From Candolleomyces eurysporus (taxonomy: Eukaryota > Basidiomycota > Agaricomycetes > Agaricales > Psathyrellaceae): DNA of 35,973 bases. The notes under the pieces are model-generated. The model had not been told where the DNA came from. It worked only from the letters and a program-made list of their open reading frames with translations, and ran no database searches. The position numbers and the translations under genes were made by a program. Where the stretch lies: assembly GCA_027579435.1 (NCBI GenBank), contig JANBPK010001544.1:1-35973 (forward strand). The letters are read 5' to 3'. Position 1 is the first letter of the stretch. The number at the start of each line of letters is the position of its first letter. Of this stretch, positions 19,783 through 30,214 are shown one piece after another.

Positions 19783-20807
19783 GAGGCTTGAGCTTGCATG
19801 AACCACTGGCAGTAGTATAAATAGATCGGTGCTTTTGTTCCTAGAGTTTGGATTATATTTATGTTATCTAACGATTAGAAGCACTTTGGATACAATATTC
19901 CGTCCACTGAGTTGCTCGTCTTTCCCACACCACATCATATAAATATTTGGACCAGCCATTGTGTTCACGCAGATTTTTATGACTCGAGACACAGGCGTAG
20001 CCAGCGTTAAGGATATCGATCCATTTAGTCGGAATATCGCCGGATCCAGAGGCCCCTTGCACCTACTCCTGGAATTCTGGTGGCCTCTATGTAATATCGA
20101 TGCTCAGAACGAGTCGAGCGATTCCGAAATTTCTTGGCTTCTGCGATTGAAAGTGCTACTCTCGAGTCCTATCCTGTCCTACTCCGCAGGTATACTTTCC
20201 TTAATCTGCAAGATAGCGGTGATAGACTTTAGGTGCTTGGCAGCAGGCACATTACTTGGGCATAGTAGGCACCCGAGCGAAATTAGCACACCGCAGCCCA
20301 CATCCTGCGCGCTAACGAGGTCGCTTCGCTAGCTTCAGCCATAAACCCGAAATTGAAAATTATCTTGCCCATATGTTGATGAGGAAATTCCTCTCTTCCA
20401 TGTCTGCATGTCAGCACACTCGTTTCATAAGTTGTTGACCAATGGCCCTGCACTCTACACTCTTTCTTATCCGAGCCACTCACCGACGTCGCCGAGTTTG
20501 CACACGCTATAACTTCGACCCGAAGACCCGTCGCTGCGCCCACAAAGCAGCAAAAAGCTTGGTTACGTATGCTCTTGTCGGGAGCCGTAATATCTCATTT
20601 GCATCTACAACATTTGGGAAGGCATCTTTCCGCTTTTAGGTAGAGGGGAGCGAATAGACTGGAAACCTGCTACGTACGAGCCAAGAGACTAAATTTCTGC
20701 ATCACTGCGTCAAGCGCACGGAACGTCCGAATATTTTCTGACGAATCGGCCTCAGTATCGTTGCCAGCGCACGTTTGTTTCGTGATGTTTGGGGTCATCT
20801 CAAGGTC

Positions 20808-20815
20808 TATAAAAG
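20808..20815 (+). promoter_or_regulatory. TATA box of hydrophobin 4
   Basis: GTC-TATAAAAG lies 136 bp before the ATG. Confidence 0.75.
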
Positions 20816-20943
20816 ATGGGTTGGAACGAGTAAGTAGAGTCCAGTACCCTTCACCTTTTCGAGATTTCAGCTAATTAGCAGCCTCTCTTCTCCATTAACT
20901 GCCCCTTGCACTACCACTCCCACCTCACCTTTACCTAAACACC

Positions 20944-21443
20944 ATGCTCGCTCGTATCTTCTCCCTCGTCGCCGCCTCCTCTCTCTTCCTCCTCGCCGCT
21001 GCCGCTCCTGGTGGACACGGAAATGGTGGACACGACGAAGTCAGCCAATGCAACAATGGCGAGGTCTATTGCTGCAATCAAACTCAAGAGGCCGAATCCG
21101 TCGACAAGCGCACCAGCCTTATCCTCGAACTCGTCGGTGTCGATGCGAGCAACCTCCAAGGTCTCGTCGGCTCCAACTGTTCCCCAATTACTGCTATTGG
21201 TGTTGGGAGTGGTGGAAGCTGGTAAGTTTCCTGTCTTTGTCTACTTGACGAACTGTAGAAGCTCATTTCGAATTTTAGCTCGACTCAGCAAGTGTGTTGC
21301 CAGAAGAACTTTAACAGTACGACGCGTTCCTTCTTTCTCGAATCCTTCTCTGAATGAAGTGCGCCTTATAACTGATTTTGCATTTTTTTTTNGCAGATGG
21401 TCTCGTCGCTATTGGCTGCTCTCCTACCGACATCTCTGTCTAA
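20944..21443 (+). CDS. Class I hydrophobin 4 (120 aa)
   Basis: Exons are 20944-21221, 21279-21316 and 21397-21443 (stop TAA; the others use TGA). All eight Cys fit the class I spacing, at residues 36, 43, 44, 79, 93, 99, 100 and 113. The mature start is PGGHGNGGHDEVS. N45-Q-T follows the first Cys pair as a possible N-glycosylation site and AESVDKR gives Lys55-Arg56. The end is GLVAIGCSPTDISV. The second intron has a T-run with one N (21392) just before the acceptor GCAG; it does not touch coding sequence. Confidence 0.93.
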
Positions 21444-22434
21444 GCGGCTCGGGCTTTGATGAAGCTCTGCGATATGTGTAGATCGGCGCTCTTGTCCTTA
21501 GACTTGAATTAGATCTAAATTAGACTTGGATCATCTTGGAAACATTAGATCTGTACGGATATTCATGTATTCATTCAAAATATTGTTGGATTTAAAGTTC
21601 GCAACTACTTCTGGCTCCTCACGGTCTGTCACAAACCCATCCTGTCTAAACGCCGCGAGGGCGCCAGGTGCAGCTCTAAATTCCCCTGACGGAGTTACCA
21701 TTAAATACGCCAGTGTCTTCAATATTTAACCCCCAAAGCGTTGCAGTACTTCTCGGAAGGGACCCCACCAACAAAAATCGGCAGTCCGACCGGAGTTGAT
21801 CTTGTTCCCCTGGTCGGCGGTCACTAGCGGTGATGCCTTGAGCTGTCCACTGCATCCCACCCCGCACGCTAATGCACTCTCTTCGCTAGCCTGAAGAGTC
21901 GGTGGCGCTGTGCAAGCCACAAATCCGATTTTAAAATGATCTTGTCTACATGTCAACGAGGAAAATATGTCCTTCGCGTGTTTGTGTGTTACTCTATAGG
22001 TACTTGTGTCGGTTATTGCGGTTGCCATCAGCCGTGCTCCTGAGGTTGACTAATCGGCATACGCACTCTTGCCCTACCTCAGCCCCAGCTCCTTGCTACT
22101 GGTACCGAACTCGACGCATTGCAAACACGTTTTCGAGCCTGACCAGGTTCGTCGAGCGGCAGCGCCCACAACTTTGAGCAGGAAGCTTTTGACACCTATG
22201 TTCGCCGGATCAGCGAGTGTCCGCCGTGATCATTTCATTTACACTATTTTGGAAGGTAGGATTCCGCTTTAGGATATAGGGAAGCGAATAGACGAAATTG
22301 CTCGAGAGTCTGGATTTCTGCATTACCGCATAGAGCGCCCGGAACCAAAGAGTTTTGATTTTTTNGACAAGTTTAGCCTCGTTTCTTTTTGCCAGCGCAT
22401 ACTGTTTCGCGATGTTTGGGGTTATCTGAACGTC

Positions 22435-22442
22435 TATAAAAG
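22435..22442 (+). promoter_or_regulatory. TATA box of hydrophobin 5
   Basis: GTC-TATAAAAG lies 122 bp before the ATG; the leader between TATA and ATG is about 12 bp shorter than in copies 2-4. Confidence 0.75.
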
Positions 22443-22556
22443 ATGAGGTATATTGAGCATTGAGGCCCCAGCACTCTTCATCCTTTCGACGAGTTTTCAA
22501 TCAGCTACTTAGCTTCTCTGCTCACTACACCCTAACCCACCCTTTATCTAAACACC

Positions 22557-23051
22557 ATGCTCGCTCGTATCTTCTCCCTTGTCGCCGCCTCCTCCCTCTT
22601 CCTCCTCGCCGCCGCCGCCCCTGGTGGCCACGGAAACGGTGGACACGACGAAGTCAGCCAATGCAATAATGGCGAGGTCTACTGCTGCAACCAGACCCAA
22701 GACGCCGAGTCCATCGACAAGCGCACCAGCCTCATTCTCGAGCTTGTCGGTGTTGATGCAAGCAACCTTCAAGGTCTCGTCGGATCTAATTGCTCCCCAA
22801 TCACTGCAATTGGTGTTGGAAGTGGTGGAAGCTGGTAAGCTGTCCTGTCTTGCCTACCTGACGAACTCTAGGAGCTAATTAGCACTGCAGCTCAACCCAG
22901 CAAGTGTGTTGCCAGAAGAACTTTAACAGTAAGACGCGTTCCCTTTTTCTCGGAATCCTGAATGAAGTGTAATTCATGAACTGACTTTGCATCCATTCTT
23001 GCAGATGGTCTCGTCGCTATCGGTTGCTCTCCTACCGACATTTCTGTCTGA
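22557..23051 (+). CDS. Class I hydrophobin 5 (120 aa)
   Basis: Exons are 22557-22834, 22891-22928 and 23005-23051. The protein is nearly the same as copy 4 (PGGHGNGGHDEVS, GLVAIGCSPTDISV) but has DAESIDKR like copy 3. The eight-Cys class I pattern is complete. Intron 2 begins GTAAGA where the other copies have GTACGN or GTATGG. Confidence 0.93.
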
Positions 23052-24125
23052 GAGGCTCGGGCTTGCATGAAGCACAGGCAGTTATTAGTACATTGTTGCT
23101 CTCCCCTCGAGACTTAATTTAGATTATATCGGAATTGATAGATTTGATGGGGCTCTGGAAATATGCCGTCTGAGTTATTTGGCTTCGAAACGTCCACATA
23201 ACTGTTTCAACCAGTCGTTCAGGCGCAGCCATTGATACGAATATCAAAAAATTTTGTCAGATTAATGCTGCGTCCGAAGGGCCCTTTCAGCTACTTCTGG
23301 AATTTGCTGATCTCGCCCCTACCTACCGATGTTAACATCGACGTTCAGCATGGGCCAGGCTAATGCGGCTCTCCCGTTCTGAAGGCAGGACAGACACGTA
23401 TCCAAAATACTTGCCGCTCTATCATCGTAAGTGGTACCCTCAACTCGTATATCCCCTCAGCCCAAGGAGGTAATGATAGGCTTTTGACTCTCGACAGCAA
23501 ACTCGGAATGACACATAGGCACGCGAGCAAATCCCGCGCTAGCGCTTTTTTTCAGTAATTTTTGACCTGTTCACCGCAGCCCACACGGGACGCTAACGAT
23601 GTCTCTTCGCCAGCCTGGAGAGTCGGCGGTGATGCATTGATGGGCAAAGCCACAGATCCTAATTCGAAAACAATCTTGGCTACACGTCGATGAGGAAGCT
23701 CCTGCTTGGCATGTGTACGTGAGCACTGCTGCTACTTATTTGTTGTATTTACTGTGAATCGGCGTCCTCGGCCAATGGGTCTAGATCTCTGTTACCCACT
23801 CTTAGCCTAGTACCCCACCCCCGGTTTTCATGAGGAATCAGCGGCACCGGCGTCGACGCGCTCAAGCCTTTGACACGTATATTCACCGGGGATCAGTAAA
23901 TGTCTGCCGTGATTTGGTCGTGCATCTCATTTACATTTACACCATTTTGGAAGCCCGGATTCCGCTTTTGGGCATCGGGAAGCGAGCTGGAAAACCCGTT
24001 GAGAGTCTAAAAATTTTGCATCACCGCGTCAAGCGCTCGGCACATACGAATATTTTCAGCCAATCTGTCTTGTTGTCGTTGCCAGCGCACATTTGTTTCG
24101 TGATGTTTGGGGTCGATTGAACGTC

Positions 24126-24133
24126 TATAAAAC
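24126..24133 (+). promoter_or_regulatory. TATA box of hydrophobin 6
   Basis: GTC-TATAAAAC lies 133 bp before the ATG. Confidence 0.72.
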
Positions 24134-24258
24134 ATAGGGTGGAACGAGCAACTAGACCCCACCGCTCTTTAGCCTTTCGACAAGTTTTAAGCTTATCAGC
24201 TTCTCTCTACCCAACTGCTCTCTGCATTGCAACCCTATCCCACCTTCATCTAAACACC

Positions 24259-24751
24259 ATGCTCGCTCGTATCTTCTCCCTCGTCGCTGCCTCCTCCCTC
24301 TTCCTCCTCGCTGCTGCCGCTCCTGGTGGCAAGGGAAACGGTGGGCACGACGAAGTCAGTCAATGCAACAATGGCGAAGTATACTGCTGCAATCAAACCC
24401 AAGAGGCCGAATCCGTCGACAAGCGCACTAGCCACATCCTCGAGCTCGTTGGTGTTGATGCGAGCAACCTTCAAGGTCTGGTTGGATCCAACTGCTCCCC
24501 AGTTACTGCTATTGGTATTGGGAGTGGTGGAAGCTGGTAAGTTGTCCTCCCTTGCCTACCTGACGAACTTCAGGAGCTCATTTCGAACTTCAGCTCGACC
24601 CAGCAAGTGTGTTGCCAGAAGAACTATAACAGTACGCTGCGTTCACTTTTTTTTTCGAAACCTTTCCGCAATGAAGTGAACTAACTTTGCATCCGTTCTT
24701 CCAGATGGTCTCGTCGCTATCGGTTGCTCGCCTATCGACATTGCTGTCTGA
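24259..24751 (+). CDS. Class I hydrophobin 6 (120 aa)
   Basis: Exons are 24259-24536, 24594-24631 and 24705-24751. The last unit of the array keeps the signal peptide and all eight Cys. It has its own changes: TSHILELVG, SPVTAIGIGSGGS, QKNYN in exon 2 and SPIDIAV at the C-terminus. The mature start is PGGKGNGGHDEVS, as in copy 1. AESVDKR is kept. The array homology fades soon after the stop, at about 24830. Confidence 0.92.
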
Positions 24752-24830
24752 GAGCCTCAGGCTTGCATGTTGGTCCTCTCATCCGTAGACTTAGAGAATT
24801 AGATTAGATTTATAGTATGTATACCAGGTT

Positions 24831-25340
24831 ATTTGACTTGATGACACACTTTCCGCGAGTGAGTTGGGGAACCTCATACGAACCGGAGACAGCCTGTCCG
24901 TCCATCGATGTGCTTCAGTATCCTCTTGTAATCGCAGACTGATTTACCTGGGTTTGGGCTTTTGGGAGTCGCTTGGTAAAGGTATTATTTCATCTGCACC
25001 TTGATCGATACTCCTTGATACTTGTTGGTACGCGATACTTCGTGGGAAGCATGGGAAGACGGAGCAAGAAAAAAAGAACTGTTGGTGACAGCGAACGACG
25101 AATACCGATTCAAGCTTGTAGAGCTCACATCAGAGAGGAACAGTGACGGCGAATGGCAACGCGTCAAGCCACACGCACATACCTGAACAGCCTGTCATGA
25201 CCGGAGCTGAGCTTTGCTAGTCGTTGGATGGTGTCGAGTTACAATCGGTTCGTTCGCATGCACCGAGAAAATGAATGGCATAAAGCGTGTGGTGAGTACA
25301 TAGTAGCCATATAGACCTAATCGCAGAGTGAAGAAAGTAT
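24831..25340. other. Intergenic between hydrophobin 6 and RPL24
   Basis: No gene is supported on either strand. It holds the 3' flank of two convergent genes. Confidence 0.4.
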
Positions 25341-25965
25341 TTATCGGCCACCCTTCCCACCCTTCATCTGTTGCTTCGAGACCTTGGGGCCTGAGGGAGC
25401 AGAGGCGCGGGCAGCGGGCTATGGAAGACGAGGATCAGAGAGACGCAATAGTAGCAAACGAATGAGTGCGCACCTTGGCCTTCTTGGACTCCTTTTCCTT
25501 CTTTTCTGTCTTTGCCTTGGTGATGGCAGCGAGACGTGCTTGTTGCCTGACAGCGGCGGTCTGGTTTCGCTTAGCAGTAATGGTGGCGATGTCAGCACCG
25601 ACGATACCACGAGCGTGCTTCACGGTTCGGCGAGAGCGCTTCTTGGCAACCTCTTCAGTGATACCCTTCTTGTGCATCCTACGGTAGACCTGTGTCCAGG
25701 CGATCTTTCGGGGGTTCTTGCGCTGCAAGAAGAGGGAAGCATTCTTGGAGTTGGCGAATCGGAAGACCTGGGATGGTGTCGGATTGAGCTCGCTGGATTT
25801 GGGGCAATTGGGAGAGCGTGGCGTACCTTGCTGTCGCCCCGAACGAACAGCTTACCCTTGCTGGGGTAGATACGGAAGCCGGAGAAGGAGTCGATCTCGA
25901 GTTTCTGGATTCAATGCGTGCATTTAGGACATTCCTCGTTCATAGAAGGCATTAGAACGTACCAT
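25341..25965 (-). CDS. RPL24: 60S ribosomal protein eL24 (150 aa predicted)
   Basis: A large-subunit ribosomal protein. Exons are 25963-25965 (only the ATG), 25827-25904, 25474-25767 and 25341-25418; introns are 58, 59 and 55 bp and the CDS totals 453 bp. The eL24 core is plain: KLEIDSFSGFRIYPSKGKLFVRGDSKVFRF, then SKNASLFLQRKNPRKIAWTQVYRR, KKGITEEVAKKRSRR and a Lys-rich tail ending KGGKGGR. The cysteines of the archaeal-type zinc finger are absent, as usual in eukaryotes. The tiny first exon is inferred from ATG-GTACGT followed by an acceptor CAG before AAACTCGAG. Confidence 0.94.
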
Positions 25966-26329
25966 CTATATTCCAAAGGCAGGATCATAGCACAAGATCA
26001 GCATTTTGGCCATCGTCCGAGATATCCACGGAAAGCGTCATCCAGAACCAACCCATCCCATCCAGCCCCAGATCCACCGAATTTGACCGCGAAAACGGGC
26101 ACAACGCAGGATTAGAGCGTCCTGAGCGCATTCTGGCGTAGAAAGAGGGCATGCAAGCAGAAATTGGGCTTACCTTGAGGGTTTCGTTGGGGGCCCGTCG
26201 TCGTTCCTTGTCTGGCCACCCCTTCCAATCGAAATACGGAGAACGCCGAGAGTGTCACGAGATCTTGCATAGCCACTGCCCAGAAGCGGAAGCGCATCAG
26301 AGCGACGCGTCTCTTCCGATCCCCGTCCT
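25966..26329. other. Intergenic: RPL24 promoter side
   Basis: No gene is seen. The region separates RPL24 from an F-box relic transcribed away from it. Confidence 0.4.
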
Positions 26330-27697
26330 CCAGCCGACCCGCCCTCGCAACAAGAAATTCAAGCATGGACCGCTGGGAAACGCCTCTATCCAACCAAATC
26401 CTACGTATTTCTGGGCTCCTTCATCGACGACGACGTGTATAATCCTTCGCCTCCCACCTGAGATTCTCGACATTATCTCCAAGCTCCGATCGAAAAACCA
26501 AACCACTGCCCCAGTCAGGCCGTGGCTGTCCGTCCTTGGGTGCCTCAGCGATGGAGCGCATTGACATTACGCGTGCCTTATCGCAAACTTGTAGGGCATG
26601 GAGGTCTTTCTTCTGTCCCCTCTTGTGGGAGGCTGTCGAGATCTCAGCACACGGTACCAAAAAATGGCTGATGAGCTGACGAGGAGGAGCCAAGAAATTT
26701 CTTCAAATCCTCATGTCGCCAAAATGTTTAGGTACGCGTCGTTCGAATTTTATACACGTTTTCGAGTCCACTAACGATTGACTTATATTCCGCGTCAACA
26801 GGAAGATTCGAGTCGTTCTGACGCATCGCGACGTGCAGAAAGTCTTTTCCCCGTTTACTCAGTGCCTCGCTGTTTGCACTAATATCCACATGCTCCATAT
26901 CGCGTTTGCACCGATCGTCTAGTTCCGCGGTCTCTTCAAACGCGCTCTTACCATCGGCTCCTCTGCCTCCAGCCGTCGACATTTCCAATTCCCTTCGATC
27001 TAAACCATGATTCTCTCTACGACTGCCTACTACTTTTTGCGCTGCTGTCCCAATGCTCAGAAGATCGTTTGCCTTGGAAATTTCGAATATGGAAAGCAGG
27101 TCATCGCGGCGATACGGGCTGCCTGTCCCAAAGTCGAAATGCTGACTGGGATACAGCTTGAAGGTCCCAACGAGAAAAACGAGAAGATGAGTGAGGAGCA
27201 TAAAGATGCCGCCGACGTTGCGAGAACTGAGGTTCTTGAGTTCGGTCTCTGATGTGGGTTCCTACTTCATCGTCTCGATGATGCTCATGGATCTAAGATT
27301 CTTCATATCATCGAGTCACAACTACTTTTGTTGTCCAACCTCAAGTAGGTCCGCCTCGTCGAACTCGTCACGTCGAACCCCACAAACACAATGTCGAGGA
27401 GCACATAAGCTCCGAGTTCAAAATCCTTAATGACGAGCCTGGTTGGATCACTTGTGTCCCTACAGGCGACACCGTGGACTCACTGGTAGTGGCAGATTCC
27501 CGAACGAGGAAACGCACACTTGTCGTCACATACAAGCCCAAGTTCGTGCCTTGGTGGAAGCGATCTGACGAGTCGGATGTGGAGCCTGAGCTGTGGACAA
27601 GGGCCTTTACACTTCACTCGACTGTAGCTGCTCGACAACCCGAGAGGCGGGAACGGGAGGCTCAAAGTAGAAATTGCGAGGAAAAGAGCTCATCGTG
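26330..27697 (+). pseudogene. F-box/LRR-type protein pseudogene
   Basis: Pieces of one F-box protein of the kind common in agaricomycetes occur in order but in different frames. They are LRLPPEILDIISKLRS (about 26447-26495, F-box), then RALSQTCRAWRSFFCPLLWEAVEIS (26570-26645), KIRVVLTHRDVQKVF and CTNIHMLHIAF (26803-26920). A well-kept stretch AYYFLRCCPNAQKIVCLGNFEYGKQVIAAI (27025-27115) follows. Next come LRELRFLSSVSDVGSYF (27205-27275) and the end DSRTRKRTLVVTYKPKFVPWWKR (27490-27560). A plausible intron remains at about 26730-26801. Frameshifts near 26550 and 26665, and stops such as the TAG at about 26921, break it. The exact start is not determined. Confidence 0.72.
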
Positions 27698-28063
27698 ATC
27701 ACTTTGTGCAGTCAATGTCATGTATTCGCAATGGACCCGAGGCAGCAGCCATCTGGACGGTGGTAACCGGGAATCCATCATTTGCAAGTGGCCATCTCCT
27801 TCCAATGTGCGATGGACAAGTCCATCTCGCCTCGATCCAGCTTCGACCCTATGAAATCGTCTAAACACTCACCAGAATCGGTGCGTTGTACTTGAATCGA
27901 AATGTTATGGCCTAACAAAGACAAACTACACTGTCTTCCTCCGTCACGCGTCACGCGTCACAGTCCTCTCGATTCCAGTTGATGACCATCGATAAACGTG
28001 AGTCGTAAACTATAAAGACACATCACTCTCGTAACACCAGGTATCGCATTTTTAGACTTGACC
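27698..28063. promoter_or_regulatory. F-box gene 1 upstream region with 5' intron
   Basis: The region contains the ACGCGT repeat at 27942-27961 and a likely intron at 27998-28055 (GTGAGT...TTTTAG). An ATG at 27982 would read MTIDKHLTMEY across the splice in frame with the CDS, so the true start may be there. Confidence 0.55.
27942..27961. promoter_or_regulatory. ACGCGT (MCB-like) tandem motif upstream of F-box gene 1
   Basis: Two overlapping TCACGCGTCA copies lie about 103 bp before the ATG. ACGCGT is the core of the MluI cell-cycle box bound by MBF-type regulators; function here is inference. Similar sites precede the other two intact F-box genes. Confidence 0.5.
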
Positions 28064-29708
28064 ATGGAGTATCTGGACGTTGAAAACTTGGAATTGCCCG
28101 CCAATCCGGACGGGGCCCGGGCTCTCGTCGATGCGAAGATCAGGGCGCTTTGCCCGCGATCCAATGCCTCGTCACCGATTGCCAAACTTCCTCCAGAAAT
28201 TATATCACGAATTTTCGCTTTTCGCCAGGAAGAAATTCGCCAAAGTCCCATTCTCTCCAAACGCCATGCGATTTGGCTTCACGTCTCGCAAATTTGTACC
28301 TTCCTCAGGGCTATAGCTCTCAGCTCTCCAGAGCTCTGGTCATATCTTCACTTGGGAGATAGCGGATGGACTTCTATTCATCGCCTGCAAGTAGAGCGAT
28401 CTCAGGGGCACCTTTTGGACGTCGACGTAGATGCCAGCGGGAAATCATTCGCGGAGACGGTAGCAGCTTTAAAACCTCTACTTGGGCAGTTGCTGCACCT
28501 GAATCAACGGGGCTCCAACAATGACCTGCTGCATCAATTTACGGATGCAGCTAGCTACCTTCAGTCGTTGACCATTTCCGGGTGCGAAATACCCAAAACC
28601 ATTCTCTCGGGTGGAACCCCGCGGTTGAAGTCACTCAAGCTCTCCCAGTGTACTTCTATTCCTTGGGAAGCCCCCATCTTCCGCGGTGCACACCTATCCC
28701 ATCTAGATATAAGCGAGTGTAAACCTCGCCCATCCTGGCCCCAGCTGTACTCGATTTTACGACCGCTGGGTACCCGACTCAGGACTTTAGCTCTGAGAAA
28801 GGTTCTTCCAGAACATTCGCTGTCCGTCGATTCTGCACTCGTAGAATTCAGCCTTCACAAGCTCTCCTGCCTTATCCTCTTTGATTCTTCCTACGATCTC
28901 ATTCACAACTTCCTCAACCTAGCGCGGTTACCGCCTACCACCCGTAGTCATATCGCTTGTGAGGGCGGAAACCCAGGGAACCTGTTCAAACATTTAGTGT
29001 CAAGATCGCACCTACCTTTCAGACAACTTGCGTTGCTTTGTGAAATCGGAACCATGGACGGAAACATATTTGCCATGAGAGGATGGCACTCTCTTCACCA
29101 ATCCAGCAATTATATTTCTGTTCCCCAGCCCGATTTCCTCGCACATACCTTCAAATTCCCTCAGCAGTTATTCTTCCCTACACCCTCCGATGCAGACAGC
29201 CTGAAGCAAGTCATGCAAGAAGGGGAGTCACTACGGTTATCGGTCGTTAAATTCCGCGGTTGTTTTGAGAACCAAGACCGTCCCATCTGGGATATCTCAT
29301 CGCAGCTTCCACGACTGACAACGCTTTGGGTGGATTCAGAGGCCCATCAATTCCTACAATTCTTGGACGAAGACTCCTTTGTTATGGAGGAGACTCGAGC
29401 AATTTCGCTTTCCATAAAGGCTGATGTCAACGATGAGCCTCACAAATCAGTACCGACTGTGCAATGTCGCCGTTTTCCCGCACTCGAGAATTTGAAGATC
29501 AGATACCTCCGGTTCGATCTTTCAAGTGATTGGGGTGGGTGTGATTCGGGNCATGTTCTTCGCGATTATGGAAAAGAACCTCAGATTGCGCTTTGAGAAT
29601 GGAAAGGGCCTGAAGCGTTTGGAGTTTGATCGCTGCGGGAATCTACCGCAGGACCGCATTGGCGCCCTCTCTCCCTATGTGTCGGAATCCATACACATCT
29701 ATTTATGA
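28064..29708 (+). CDS. F-box-like protein 1 (547 aa predicted)
   Basis: Probably a substrate receptor of an SCF ubiquitin ligase; the target is unknown. The N-terminal helix (RALVDAKIRAL) leads into LPPEIISRIFAF (about residues 44-55). The second half of an F-box-like domain follows (IWLHVSQICTFLRAIALSSPELWSYL), in the form common in agaricomycete families. The rest has irregular leucine-rich character (YLQSLTISGCEIPKTIL, LKSLKLSQC, LSHLDISEC). The N at 29551 is an extra base: with it the frame ends early at 29596, and without it the sequence reads CDSGMFFAIMEKNLRLRFENGKG as in the next gene and ends at 29708. A tandem paralogue lies 0.5 kb downstream on the same strand. Start MEYLDVENL is conservative; an upstream spliced start at 27982 is possible. 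Confidence 0.82.
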
Positions 29709-30214
29709 ACGTTAATAGTGACATGTCACGGCTAGGAAACGTCGAATAAGTTGCAGCTTCGTTGTGGACTTGTTTAAAAGGCTCGGAGTTCTTCAAATGA
29801 TATGTACTTCCTCCTATTTTCATTCACATTTTTTCTTTCTTGCGGATTTGTTATGTCAAATTATCCCGAGTATTGTGGGTTCTTCTCGTCTTCTTTAAAC
29901 TTGTGAGTGACAGGTACATCTGCCTCAATGCGAATTCGACTCTATGAATAGTCTGTGCAGCCACATGCTTCATCCCTGCTCTGCTTCCGCAACTCGTTCA
30001 GTCTGGCTACGGGAGACTGGTACGTTGTACCCCTTCAAATTTGAATCGACATGTACTAACAAAGACAAACCCCGTATCATCCCCGTCACGCGTCACACGT
30101 TACGACTCCCCTTGATTTCAACCATCTTCTTGACGAGCATTGATAAACGTGAGTTGTAAGCTATCAGAATACATCGCTCTCGTGATACCAGCTCTCACGT
30201 TTCTAGACTCGGCG
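29709..30214. promoter_or_regulatory. Intergenic between the tandem F-box genes
   Basis: The second half repeats the upstream region of gene 1: AACAAAGACAAAC, the ACGCGT motif (30085-30105), a short block ATTGATAAAC and an intron-like stretch GTGAGT...TTCTAG ending at about 30206. Here the codon matching the upstream ATG of gene 1 is TTG, so gene 2 must start at 30215 if the splice is used. Confidence 0.55.
30085..30105. promoter_or_regulatory. ACGCGT (MCB-like) motif upstream of F-box gene 2
   Basis: GTCACGCGTCACACGTTAC lies about 110 bp before the ATG. It is the duplicated equivalent of 27942-27961, with the second repeat decayed. Confidence 0.45.

Larger units (their letters stand above)
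15210..24830 (+). repeat. Tandem array of six hydrophobin repeat units
   Basis: Hydrophobin start codons at 16187, 17761, 19291, 20944, 22557 and 24259 are spaced 1574, 1530, 1653, 1613 and 1702 bp apart. Homology covers the genes and the intergenic parts. Each unit repeats, in order, a TCTGGAATTC-like block, a GGAGGTAATGATAG block, a CGGTGATGT...AAGCCACAAATCCGA block, GATCTTGTCTACATGTCGA, a GGATTCCGCTTT block, a GTTGCCAGC(A/G)CA block, the TATA box and the gene. The units are diverged, so duplication is not very recent. N bases concentrate at 15914-18190, where units are hardest to separate in assembly. Confidence 0.92.

Noticed and set aside
22548..22772. Long open frames antisense to each hydrophobin first exon
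   Set aside because: They recur only because the sense exon is conserved and rich in C-ending codons; no independent start context or family content.
15210..24830. The 1.6-kb repeats as LTR retrotransposons
   Set aside because: No reverse transcriptase, integrase or primer-binding site is seen; the repeats include the hydrophobin genes themselves, so tandem gene duplication explains them.
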